Part shown: piece after piece, positions 1 through 7,814 of the stretch | Layout of the letters: every line of letters starts with the position of its first letter | Position numbering within the stretch: the first letter of the stretch is position 1 | Source of the DNA: a virus | DNA length: 22,144 nt | Direction: 5' to 3' (one strand) | Virus record (IMG/VR): IMGVR_UViG_3300006789_000204 | Coordinates: 1 to 22,144 of that record | Position numbers and translations under genes: made by a program | Notes under the pieces: generated by a model | What the model saw: the letters and a program-made list of their open reading frames with translations, nothing else | Database searches by the model: none | What the model was told of the DNA's origin: nothing

Positions 1-1
1 C

Positions 2-232
2 ACTCAAGTTATTCTTGGTCCACGAGGTTCTTCTGTTGCGTTTAAATTTAGAGCTTCATTAAATTTACAAAAGAGTGATTATCTTTTCGAAACTCTTGGT
101 AGTACCGGCACCGTAACAGCAAAAGATGGTTCTTCTGTTTCAATATATTTTATTGATACAACTGTAAGGGTATCCGGAGCTACCACTGGATATAGAATTG
201 ATATACCAGTGAGATTTATCAAAGAGATTTAA
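2..232 (+). CDS. Probable virion structural protein, C-terminal part (5' end outside window)
   Basis: This frame is open from base 2 and ends at TAA 230-232, giving the last 76 residues of a protein that begins upstream of the window. The fragment is rich in Ser, Thr, Gly, Val and Ile with alternating hydrophobic residues, which fits a beta-sandwich; no catalytic motif is visible. It ends ...DIPVRFIKEI. The next gene starts 18 nt later behind an AGGAAA ribosome site, and the two genes after it are clearly virion-type, so it probably belongs to the same late structural operon. From memory it resembles uncharacterised structural proteins of marine T4-like phages, but that is recall and not a search. 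The reading frame is certain; the function is an inference from composition and neighbours. Confidence 0.7.
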   Translation, partial: TQVILGPRGSSVAFKFRASLNLQKSDYLFETLGSTGTVTAKDGSSVSIYFIDTTVRVSGATTGYRIDIPVRFIKEI

Positions 233-250
233 AAGTAAAAGGAAAGTACT

Positions 251-1420
251 ATGGCAACCACATTTAAAACATTTCTAAACGGCGACGTTACCAATGCGAG
301 GACTTTGTTACATGAAGCAATTCCAATCACAGGAACAATCGTTTCAGGAACTTACAACTCTGAAGGCACTGGTGATGAATATAATATCAAAAACTATTCT
401 CATGGAATGTTTCAGTCTGTCTATGATTATCCTTACTTGAGTTCATCGGCAAATCATATTTTTGATATTACATGCGGCTATAGTTCTGACTCTTCACTGT
501 CTGGTACCAGCGAAACAACACAACAAGCTAAAAAAATCAACATCTATAATCAAATGGCACAAGTTTTGATGGGACACGATCAAGATGGCAACATTCAAAA
601 GTTTGATAGAGATGGTAATATTGCTGGTGGCGGCACAAAAATATCTGAAGCGTTCTTTATGAATTTTGCAAGATTGCTTGTTAAGGATGAGATTAAGAAA
701 GGTTCGTTTGAGATAGTGTTGTATACTGGTTCTGGTGGTAACGCTGGTGAAAACACAGACAATTATAATAAATTAGATCCAGATCAGAGTCTATATTCTG
801 GCAGCGCATTAACAATTAGTGATTATGGCGCTGTTAACTCTTATAAGGTTAATTCACCAGCTGGTGAATATGGTCTATTGTATACTAGTTCTGCAACTCC
901 CAATACAGAATCTGGTGTTGGGCTGCTTTTTTATCAAGCTGGTGTGGCAGTACTGACTGCTTCTATTTTTTCAAACGAACCTACAACAGGGCACATAGAA
1001 GGTACAACTAAACATTGGTGTAATTTTGGTGATTTTACTGATACGCGAGTCGGTGGTGAGGCAGATGATCGTGAAGATGGTGTTGTAGGCTGTTTAACTG
1101 GTTCTACAATTCAAGTGTTTGGTGGTGGCGTTAGACATAGGTTGAAAAATATTCAGTTCAATAATACAACAGAATTAAATTCAACGATTTATTTCTGCCG
1201 CGTTAACCATAATGATTTTAATTATAGCTCCAACCCAACGTATTTAAGTGCAAGTCAAATACGCTGTAAAGAGGTGCCGCAAGATACTCCAGTGACTTAT
1301 ATAACTACTGTAGGGCTTTATTCCGCAGATAACGCACTTCTAGCGGTGGCTAAATTAAGCGAGCCTTTGAAAAAAGATCCCACTAATGAATTAACATTAC
1401 GTGTGAGGTTGGATTATTAA
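251..1420 (+). CDS. Virion structural protein (tail/baseplate-associated type), paralogue A
   Basis: This is a 389-residue protein with no catalytic motif and a beta-rich, Asn/Ser/Thr/Gly-rich composition. Near the C-terminus (about residues 320-332) it has NHNDFNYSSNPTYL. It then has ITTVGLYSADNALLAVAKL (about 351-369) and ends ELTLRVRLDY. The 'GLY-D--LLAVAK' signature followed by a charged end is typical of phage tail and baseplate-attached proteins, and the whole pattern recurs in T4-like marine phages. The start is supported by AAAGGAAAG a few bases before ATG 251. The next gene encodes a protein of the same length with the same C-terminal signatures, so the pair looks like an ancient tandem duplication. 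It probably assembles into the virion; the exact location (tail, baseplate or neck) cannot be told from the sequence. Confidence 0.8.
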   Translation: MATTFKTFLNGDVTNARTLLHEAIPITGTIVSGTYNSEGTGDEYNIKNYSHGMFQSVYDYPYLSSSANHIFDITCGYSSDSSLSGTSETTQQAKKINIYNQMAQVLMGHDQDGNIQKFDRDGNIAGGGTKISEAFFMNFARLLVKDEIKKGSFEIVLYTGSGGNAGENTDNYNKLDPDQSLYSGSALTISDYGAVNSYKVNSPAGEYGLLYTSSATPNTESGVGLLFYQAGVAVLTASIFSNEPTTGHIEGTTKHWCNFGDFTDTRVGGEADDREDGVVGCLTGSTIQVFGGGVRHRLKNIQFNNTTELNSTIYFCRVNHNDFNYSSNPTYLSASQIRCKEVPQDTPVTYITTVGLYSADNALLAVAKLSEPLKKDPTNELTLRVRLDY

Positions 1421-1441
1421 TAGATAACTACTTATCTTACA

Positions 1442-2611
1442 ATGCCCTACTACAAGTTTAAAGAAAATGATTTATTTTATAACAGAATAAAGGCATTTCC
1501 TGAATGTCAATTTTGGATATATAGGGGCAAAACTTATTATAACAATATTAAGCCCTTATCTGGTTCTTTAAATGGGACAACCCCAGTAACACATGTTCCT
1601 ACTGGCAGCATAAGTCTATATGAATTAAATGTTGATCGCCCAAGTGACTCTTTAATATATCCTTTTATAACGAAAGATGGCGGCATGGGGGCTTTTAAAA
1701 CTGTTTCTTTGAGCAGCTTTAACACTGGTTTTAATTATGGCGACATAATTACAGGAGAATACCCTCTATCTGCCACAATCTCAAAAGAGCGTTGGGCTGA
1801 AGGTGCAGCTGCTTTATTGGATTATTCACACATTGAGGCACTTCAAAACACATTAGATTTTTATAAGCCACTTTCAAATCATTATGCTTTTGATTCTTCA
1901 TTGGGAGACAAGTTTGATCAAGCTCTGGGACTGGTTAGTGTTCCTTCAATCTTTTATGGTTCTTCAATAAAGAAAGGAAGCGTTTATTTAAGATTTTATG
2001 TGTCTGGGACACTAGCCGCAGAGCTTCATGATAGGGATCGAAATGGAGAGTTGATAGAGGTATCAAGCTCTGATTATCCTGCCAACACAGGTAAGGTTGC
2101 TGGAGTGGTGCTATACAATGAGGGGTGCGTTGTTTTAACAGGAAGTTGGGATATATCAAGCCACACAGAAAATTATCTTGGTGCCGGTGCCATCAATCCA
2201 GATTGGACAATTTTTGGACAATCTTTAGTAGCCAGTGCGAATGAAACAGTAAGTTCAAGCTATTACATGACGTTTAAGGGCACAAATTATATTCCAACAA
2301 TTACAATGATGGCACATGCAGATAGGGGAAAAATTAATCACTCTAACAACCCCACTTATCTTAAAAAATCCACATATATCACACCAGAAACTGGTTCTGT
2401 GATATATAAAGAATATGATAAATTAGAAATACAAAACGTTGTTAGCGGCGCATATTGTAATCAAACTGCTTCTTTTGAAAAGCAGACTTTTATAAGTAAA
2501 ATTGGCATATATGATGAAGATAAGAATCTAATAGCTGTTGCAAAATTTGCAAACCCTGTGCGTAAAAAACAAACAAACGATTACACCTTTAAATTAAAAT
2601 TGGATTTTTGA
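1442..2611 (+). CDS. Virion structural protein (tail/baseplate-associated type), paralogue B
   Basis: Also 389 residues, this is the diverged partner of the preceding gene. Shared landmarks include a KKGS-aromatic strand in mid-protein, an 'LYNEGCVVLTGS' strand matching 'FYQAGVAVLTAS' in paralogue A, NHSNNPTYL, then ISKIGIYDEDKNLIAVAKF and the ending TFKLKLDF. The rest differs strongly, so the duplication is old. No enzymatic motif is seen. The 12 bases before ATG 1442 contain no G, so a Shine-Dalgarno is impossible there; the gene lies 21 nt after the previous stop. It is the last virion gene before the DNA-metabolism island, and the -35-like element of the next gene's promoter lies in its final codons. 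Confidence 0.8.
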   Translation: MPYYKFKENDLFYNRIKAFPECQFWIYRGKTYYNNIKPLSGSLNGTTPVTHVPTGSISLYELNVDRPSDSLIYPFITKDGGMGAFKTVSLSSFNTGFNYGDIITGEYPLSATISKERWAEGAAALLDYSHIEALQNTLDFYKPLSNHYAFDSSLGDKFDQALGLVSVPSIFYGSSIKKGSVYLRFYVSGTLAAELHDRDRNGELIEVSSSDYPANTGKVAGVVLYNEGCVVLTGSWDISSHTENYLGAGAINPDWTIFGQSLVASANETVSSSYYMTFKGTNYIPTITMMAHADRGKINHSNNPTYLKKSTYITPETGSVIYKEYDKLEIQNVVSGAYCNQTASFEKQTFISKIGIYDEDKNLIAVAKFANPVRKKQTNDYTFKLKLDF

Positions 2612-2617
2612 TATAAT
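2589..2617 (+). promoter_or_regulatory. Sigma70-like promoter for the resolvase gene, probably leaderless
   Basis: A perfect -10 hexamer TATAAT lies at 2612-2617. A weak -35-like TTAAAT (2589-2594, 3 of 6 consensus bases) sits 17 nt upstream. The -10 ends 6 nt before ATG 2624, so the expected transcription start falls at or within a base or two of the ATG. The region also marks the change from virion genes to DNA-metabolism genes. The motif and spacing are seen; promoter activity is inferred. Confidence 0.6.
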
Positions 2618-2623
2618 AATTAC

Positions 2624-3142
2624 ATGATATTAGGATTAGATATTTCAACTTCAATTACTGGAGCTTCAATAATAGATAAACATGGCTCTCTAGTTTATTG
2701 TGAGGCTTGGAGAACAGATAAAAAAGGGTTAACCTTCTATGAAAAGCTGGATTTGATTAAACAAAACGTAAAGAACGTTAAATCCAATTTTAAAATAGCG
2801 GCAATTTACGTCGAGGAGCCAATGGGAATGTTCGCTCGTGGAAGATCTTCCGCGCAAGTTATTTCTAAAATCCAGAGATTTAATGGAGCGACGTGTTGGA
2901 TGGTTAGAGAATTGTTTAATAAAGAACCTCATTATATACATGTTGCAACCGCTAGAAAAGCATATGGAATAAAAGTCCCACGTGGATCGAACACAAAAGA
3001 AATTGTTTTGGACAACGTTGTTGCAAGGGAAACGAATTTTTTAGTTGAATATACACGCCAAGGAAACTGTGTAAAGGGAACCTATGATCGTGCAGATTCA
3101 GCCGTGGTTGCAAGAGCAGGGTATGGTTTGTTTAATAAGTAA
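2624..3142 (+). CDS. RuvC-family Holliday junction resolvase
   Basis: This 172-residue protein has an RNase H-like fold of the RuvC type. The first beta strand ILGLDISTS carries the first catalytic Asp (D6), IYVEEP gives the second acidic position (E64/E65), and the C-terminal helix start TYDRADSAVVA supplies the last acids (D155/D158). These match the acidic tetrad of RuvC nucleases, which resolve four-way junctions using Mg2+. In a phage the role is to clear recombination and replication branches before packaging; T4 uses the unrelated endonuclease VII (gp49). The start is fixed: an in-frame stop at 2609 leaves ATG 2624 as the only ATG, and D6 must be included. The 12 nt before the ATG contain no G, so there is no Shine-Dalgarno. 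A single-stranded-DNA or other RNase H-fold role is less likely but possible. Confidence 0.82.
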   Translation: MILGLDISTSITGASIIDKHGSLVYCEAWRTDKKGLTFYEKLDLIKQNVKNVKSNFKIAAIYVEEPMGMFARGRSSAQVISKIQRFNGATCWMVRELFNKEPHYIHVATARKAYGIKVPRGSNTKEIVLDNVVARETNFLVEYTRQGNCVKGTYDRADSAVVARAGYGLFNK

Positions 3143-3154
3143 TGTAAAAACATG

Positions 3155-3183
3155 TTGCTTTTTTAAAATCAATTTAGTATTAT
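3155..3183 (+). promoter_or_regulatory. Sigma70-like promoter for the primase gene, probably leaderless
   Basis: The 47-nt gap before the primase gene holds TTGCTT (3155-3160), a 17-nt spacer, and TATTAT (3178-3183, 5 of 6 matches to the -10 consensus). The -10 ends 6 nt before ATG 3190, exactly as at the resolvase gene, so the transcript probably starts at the ATG. This is the largest non-coding gap in the replication island, and no terminator hairpin is seen in it. Confidence 0.55.
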
Positions 3184-3189
3184 TGTCAC

Positions 3190-4125
3190 ATGCACTTTGA
3201 AAAGCTTCAGATTCTTGAGGACATATTAGGAGATTGTATACAGTCAAAAGATGAATGCCTCTTCTTTTGTCCTTTCTGCAAACACCACAAAAGAAAGATG
3301 TCTATTAACATATCTAAAAACTCATATAAATGCTGGGTGTGTGATACTAGAAGTAGAAATATTTATTCTTTAGTTAAAAGAGTTGGCGATAGTTTTCATA
3401 AACAGAAGTGGTTGAACCTCACTAATGTAGTGGAAATATCGAAATTTGAAGAATTATTTAAAGTTCAAGAAAAAGAAGTTAGACTTCAAAGAATCGATTT
3501 GCCATTTGAATATATGTTTTTGGCTGGTAAAAATATGCCAAAGTCAGCGACTGTCGCATTAGACTATCTTTTAGATGATAGAGACATTGATCGCTCTGAT
3601 ATATTTAAATGGAAAATAGGATATTGTGATAAAGGGAGATATAGAAATAGAATTATAATTCCATCTTTTGACAGCGATGGGTACTGTAACTATTTTGTTG
3701 CTAGAAGCTATACTGGTGATTGGATGTCATATAAAAACCCACCGGTATCAAAAAACATTATATTTAATGAACTTATGTTAGATTGGGAAGAGCCAATTGT
3801 ATTAGTGGAAGGCGTGTTTGATGCTATAAAGGCTGATAATGCTATTCCACTATTGGGTTCCACCTTGAGCACACAATCCTTATTGTTTAATAGACTATTG
3901 CAAACCAAGCCAACAGTATATTTGGCGTTAGATAACGACGCAGAGAAAAAGTCTTTAACATTAATAAAAAACATGATATTATATGGACTGGATGTTTATA
4001 AGATTGATACATCTGGATATGAAGACGTTGGCTCGATGTCAAAAAAAGAATATTTACAAAGGAGAAAACAAGCTGAATTAATCGATTCAGATAGTTTTTT
4101 GTTATTGAATGTTGGCATCGCCTAA
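3190..4125 (+). CDS. DnaG-type DNA primase (zinc finger plus Toprim)
   Basis: This 311-residue protein has the two core parts of a bacterial/phage primase. An N-terminal zinc finger has FCPFCKHH (C27, C30) and KCWVCD (C48, C51) and serves to recognise the priming site. A Toprim catalytic domain has IVLVEGVFDAI (E207, D211) and VYLALDNDAEKK (D248, D250), which bind the metal ions for RNA primer synthesis. There is no helicase domain, so it resembles the stand-alone T4 gp61 arrangement rather than the T7 primase-helicase. The start is fixed by an in-frame stop at 3175, with ATG 3190 the only ATG before the zinc finger, and there is no Shine-Dalgarno. Its 3' end overlaps the next gene by 17 nt. 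No replicative helicase lies nearby in this window. Confidence 0.88.
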   Translation: MHFEKLQILEDILGDCIQSKDECLFFCPFCKHHKRKMSINISKNSYKCWVCDTRSRNIYSLVKRVGDSFHKQKWLNLTNVVEISKFEELFKVQEKEVRLQRIDLPFEYMFLAGKNMPKSATVALDYLLDDRDIDRSDIFKWKIGYCDKGRYRNRIIIPSFDSDGYCNYFVARSYTGDWMSYKNPPVSKNIIFNELMLDWEEPIVLVEGVFDAIKADNAIPLLGSTLSTQSLLFNRLLQTKPTVYLALDNDAEKKSLTLIKNMILYGLDVYKIDTSGYEDVGSMSKKEYLQRRKQAELIDSDSFLLLNVGIA

Positions 4126-4363
4126 ATACACAAACCTTCGCTTACGACAACCCTCTTTTAGAATCGGAGATCTCTTTAGATGTTGGGACGATGAACTTAA
4201 TCGTCCAATAATGGGATTTATCATTAATGTAGTAAAGGGTGAAAGCGGGGCATATGACTTGATGATTAGATGGAACGATCCTTTTGTTGCAGTGGAATAT
4301 TGCAGCGAAATTGAAGCAAAAAAGAGAATGAAATTAAAATTGTGGAAGTATAAGCCACTTTAA
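4109..4363 (+). CDS. Small hypothetical protein, possible SH3-like barrel
   Basis: This 84-residue protein overlaps the primase end by 17 nt in another frame. The centre, FRIGDLFRCWDDE followed by PIMGFIINVV and YDLMIRWNDP, alternates hydrophobic and polar residues in short strands. This pattern suits a small SH3/Tudor-like beta barrel, and the C-terminus is basic. No family can be named. The gene sits tightly between the primase and a zinc-ribbon gene, so it is probably co-transcribed with replication functions. No clear ribosome site precedes ATG 4109, and initiation may depend on coupling to primase translation. The reading frame is plausible by length, position and codon style; the function is unknown. 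Confidence 0.6.
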   Translation: MLASPKYTNLRLRQPSFRIGDLFRCWDDELNRPIMGFIINVVKGESGAYDLMIRWNDPFVAVEYCSEIEAKKRMKLKLWKYKPL

Positions 4364-4377
4364 AAGGGAAAAAATAA

Positions 4378-4653
4378 ATGAAGATTAAAGCAATTAAATG
4401 CTTGAATTGTAATGATATAGTATACTCTCGCGCACCAGATGATTTTAGAGAGTGCTCGTGCCAGCAAGTTTTTGTGGACGGAGGGTTTAGTTATTTTAAA
4501 CATGGTGCACTACCTGGCGCTGAATTCAAAACAATAACAGTTAATATTGGTGTGAGTTTAGGAGACTTACATGAAGACTGGAATTCTATGAAAGACGAAT
4601 ATGGAATTATTAAAGAATCTGATAAAGATGAAGGGACAATGTACAAAGTATGA
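4378..4653 (+). CDS. Small zinc-ribbon protein
   Basis: This 91-residue protein has a likely four-cysteine zinc ribbon: KCLNCNDI (C8, C11) and ECSCQQ (C26, C28), followed by VFVDGGFSYFKHG. The spacing and the 'VDGG--Y' strand resemble a small uncharacterised zinc-ribbon family common in phages (DUF7695-like by recall). The C-terminal half is acidic. ATG 4378 is preceded by AAAGGGA, a reasonable ribosome site. Its stop overlaps the start of the SbcD-SbcC gene by 4 nt (ATGA), so translation is probably coupled. A nucleic-acid binding or accessory role in recombination is possible but only from context. Confidence 0.7.
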   Translation: MKIKAIKCLNCNDIVYSRAPDDFRECSCQQVFVDGGFSYFKHGALPGAEFKTITVNIGVSLGDLHEDWNSMKDEYGIIKESDKDEGTMYKV

Positions 4654-7600
4654 AATTTGCGCACATCGCTGATACACATATTAAAAATTTAAAATATCAT
4701 TATGAGTATCGTATGGTTTTTAAAGAGTTGTATGACAAACTTCGCGAAGAAAAAGTAGATTATATTATTCACTGTGGAGATATTGCACACACTAAGACAC
4801 AACTATCTCCAGAATTTGTTGAATTATGTTCTAATTTTTTATCTGAATTAGCTTCCATAGCACCTACTTATTTAATTCTGGGAAACCACGATGGTAATCT
4901 TAAGAACAGTGGCAGACAAGATGCTATTACACCAATCGTGGAGGCGCTTAACAATCCTAATTTATTTTTATTGAAAGAAAGTGGGGAGGTAAATTTAAAT
5001 GGAAACTTTACTCTTAATGTTCTTAGTGTTTTTGATCGTGATAATTGGATCAATATTCCGTCCGATGCTGACACGATTAGTATTGCTTTGTACCATGGCG
5101 CTATTTCTAATAGTCGGACTGATTTGGGCTGGATCATGGAACATGGTGAAGACGACTTATCAATCTTTAAGGGGCATGATTTTGCGTTTTTAGGTGATAT
5201 ACATAAAACAAATCAGATACTAGATCACGACGGAAAAATAAGATACGCTGGCTCAACTGTACAGCAAAATCACGGTGAGACAAATGACAAAGGGTTTTTA
5301 GTATGGGATATTAAGGATAAAAAAGACTTCACATGTCATCATGTGGTGTTAAAAAATCCCAAGCCCTTTATTACAATTGAATTAACACCGAAGGGGCGAA
5401 TGCCGCGAAAATTGGATATTCCAAAGGGCGCACGAGTTCGCCTTGTATCGAACAACAACTTACCCCTTGATACAATGAAACGCGCAGTAGAGGTTGCTAA
5501 ACATAGATTTAAGCCTGAGAGTGTAACGTTTTTAAATAGAGCGATGGGGCAAAGAGGTTCTGTTGATGAATTAACAGACGGACTAGAGAACGACAACCTT
5601 AGAGACATTGTTGTACAAGAAGAATTGATTAAAGAGTACTTAAAAGACTTTCAAGCAGATGAAGAATTGTTGCAGCGCGTGCTGCGACTTAATTCTAGAT
5701 ACAATGTTGTTATTGAAGAAGGAGAAGAAATTACTCGCAATATCAATTGGAAGTTGGACAAGTTAGAGTGGGATAATTTATTTAATTATGGCGAAAGTAA
5801 TGTAATTGATTTTAAAAAACTTTCTGGTATTGTAGGAATATTCGGTAAGAACTTTTCAGGTAAATCCAGTATTGTTGATAGTATACTTTTCGCTTTGTTC
5901 AATTCTACTAGTAAAAAAGAGCGTAAGAACCTTAACATCATAAATCAAAATAAGAATGTGGGTAAAGCAAAGTTGCAACTTTCAATTGGTAATAACAAAT
6001 ATGTTGTTGAAAGAGACTTAGAAAAGTATACTAAGCGGCTTAAAGGTGAGGAAAGTATAGAAGCAAGAACAAGTTTAAACTTTGAAGCGTGTAACGAAGT
6101 GACTGATACAACTGAAAGTTTAAATGGCTTAACAAGAAATGACACTGATAAAATTATAAGAAAACAATTTGGCACTCTTGACGATTTTCTTATGACTTCA
6201 ATGTCATCTCAATTGGGCTCACTTCAATTCATTAGCGAGGGCTCCACAAGAAGAAAAGAAATACTTGCTAAGTTTCTTGACTTAGAAATGTTTGATAAAA
6301 AGTTTAAATTAGCAAAAGAAGATGCAACCGATTTACGAGGCGCACTGAAGCGCTTAGAGGGAAAAGAGTTTGGTGATAATATTTTTGAAGCAGAAAAAGC
6401 AATCATTTATAATGAAGCTCAAACGCGCAAGCATGTTGAAAATTGCGAGGACACCAAGAAACAATTAAAAACAATACAAGAACAGATTGACGAAACACAG
6501 AGGGCTATAGACTCTATTCCAACTGAGGTTGTTAACATTAAAGAGGTGAGCGAACAAATCAGCGAAAAAGAAAAGGGGTGTGGAAATATAATTGCTGATA
6601 TCATCAACTTGCAAGATAAGCTTGTAGACAAGGAAACTCTTCTTAAGAAAATTAATGAGTTTGTAGTTTGTTTTGATATTGAAGAATTACACAATAAGAA
6701 AAAGGATGTTATTGCAAGAAATGCTTTGATAAATAAAATTACCGATGAACTGTGTGTAATAGAAAATAGCATGAAGGTGAAGAAGAAAAAGAAACAACTT
6801 TTAGAAGAAGTGCCATGTGGAAATAAGTACCTTGATTGTAAATTTATATGTGACGCACACAGCGCAGAAACTGAATTGCTTGATTTAGTGCGAGAGGTAA
6901 AAAATTTAAACAACGTTGCAGTTCGGGTTAATGAGGAGTTAGAAGATTTAAATCCAGATAAGTTAGATGAACATTTAGAAAAATATAATCAGCTGTTTGA
7001 TAAACAAAAAGATACTGAAAATGAAATTTCCACAACAAAGCTTTTGATTGAAAAAAATGAAATTGCTTTAACCTCTTTAGAAAAGGAACTTGAAACACTT
7101 AACCAAAAGAGCGCACTCTATTACGACAACAAAGAGGTTATTGAAAATAAAGGATCGTTCATTAAGCAGCTGTCAAAAGAAAAGAAACTTTATTTAGAAA
7201 AAGAGAATGAACTACAAGAATGCCAAGGTGCATTAATGGAATATTATAAAGAGCATGGTTCGTTAGAACAGAAGCTAAATTCTCTTAAAGAACAAAAGCA
7301 AGAATTGGCAGATCTTCGTGAAGAATACTCTGCTTATGATCTGTTTATGAGGTGCATGCACACTAATGGCATTTCATATGACATTATTAAAAAGAAGCTT
7401 CCTGTGATCAATAATGAGGTTGCAAAGGTTATTGCAAATGTTGTTGATTTTGAAGTGTTTTTTGAAAATGATGGAAAGCACATGAAAATATTCATTAAGC
7501 ATCCTAAACATGAACCTCGCCCAATTGAAATGGGAAGTGGAGCAGAAAAAACAATATCAGCCATGGCTATTAGATTGGCTCTACTTTCAGTCTCATCACT

Positions 7601-7805
7601 TCCTAAGTCAGATATTTTTATTCTTGATGAACCCGGCACGTCGTTAGACGCAGACAACATGGATGGCTTTATTTCTATTTTAGAACTAATTAAAGTGTAT
7701 TTCAAAACTGTCATCTTGATTTCTCATCTTGATAGTTTGAAAGATTGTGTTGACACACAGATAGTAATAGATAAGAAAGATGGGTTTGCCCATATAGCTG
7801 TATGA
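4650..7805 (+). CDS. SbcD-SbcC (Mre11-Rad50; T4 gp47-gp46) fusion nuclease-ATPase
   Basis: One uninterrupted 1051-codon frame joins two proteins that are normally separate. Residues 1 to about 350 are a Mre11/SbcD calcineurin-like phosphoesterase: IADTH (D8, H10), HCGDIAH (D44), LGNHDG (N79, H80), ALYHG (H149) and LGDIH (H185). From about 365 on is a Rad50/SbcC ABC ATPase: Walker A GKNFSGKS (399-406), long coiled coils with an apex at 723-734, ABC signature GSGAEK (962-967), Walker B IFILDEP (D993, E994), D-loop SLD and H-loop H1026. The pair resects and processes DNA ends and hairpins; in T4 it drives recombination-dependent replication. ATG 4650 overlaps the upstream stop as ATGA, with no close Shine-Dalgarno. 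The apex departs from the usual CxxC hook, having C723, C730 and C734. All catalytic motifs of both halves are present, so the fusion looks functional. Confidence 0.92.
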   Translation: MKFAHIADTHIKNLKYHYEYRMVFKELYDKLREEKVDYIIHCGDIAHTKTQLSPEFVELCSNFLSELASIAPTYLILGNHDGNLKNSGRQDAITPIVEALNNPNLFLLKESGEVNLNGNFTLNVLSVFDRDNWINIPSDADTISIALYHGAISNSRTDLGWIMEHGEDDLSIFKGHDFAFLGDIHKTNQILDHDGKIRYAGSTVQQNHGETNDKGFLVWDIKDKKDFTCHHVVLKNPKPFITIELTPKGRMPRKLDIPKGARVRLVSNNNLPLDTMKRAVEVAKHRFKPESVTFLNRAMGQRGSVDELTDGLENDNLRDIVVQEELIKEYLKDFQADEELLQRVLRLNSRYNVVIEEGEEITRNINWKLDKLEWDNLFNYGESNVIDFKKLSGIVGIFGKNFSGKSSIVDSILFALFNSTSKKERKNLNIINQNKNVGKAKLQLSIGNNKYVVERDLEKYTKRLKGEESIEARTSLNFEACNEVTDTTESLNGLTRNDTDKIIRKQFGTLDDFLMTSMSSQLGSLQFISEGSTRRKEILAKFLDLEMFDKKFKLAKEDATDLRGALKRLEGKEFGDNIFEAEKAIIYNEAQTRKHVENCEDTKKQLKTIQEQIDETQRAIDSIPTEVVNIKEVSEQISEKEKGCGNIIADIINLQDKLVDKETLLKKINEFVVCFDIEELHNKKKDVIARNALINKITDELCVIENSMKVKKKKKQLLEEVPCGNKYLDCKFICDAHSAETELLDLVREVKNLNNVAVRVNEELEDLNPDKLDEHLEKYNQLFDKQKDTENEISTTKLLIEKNEIALTSLEKELETLNQKSALYYDNKEVIENKGSFIKQLSKEKKLYLEKENELQECQGALMEYYKEHGSLEQKLNSLKEQKQELADLREEYSAYDLFMRCMHTNGISYDIIKKKLPVINNEVAKVIANVVDFEVFFENDGKHMKIFIKHPKHEPRPIEMGSGAEKTISAMAIRLALLSVSSLPKSDIFILDEPGTSLDADNMDGFISILELIKVYFKTVILISHLDSLKDCVDTQIVIDKKDGFAHIAV

Positions 7806-7814
7806 GGATTGTGA

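Noticed and set aside
3143-3189. Possible terminator around AACATGTT followed by T6
   Set aside because: The palindrome is only 8 nt with no loop and AT-rich; the T run fits better as part of the promoter region.
3325-3332. TATAAATG, similar to the T4 late promoter TATAAATA
   Set aside because: It lies inside the primase coding sequence, far from any gene start; I saw no exact TATAAATA just upstream of the late genes.
6419-6913. A 164-codon reverse-strand frame opposite SbcC
   Set aside because: It is a Phe/Ser-rich mirror of the Lys/Glu-rich coiled coil, without a ribosome site or recognisable content.
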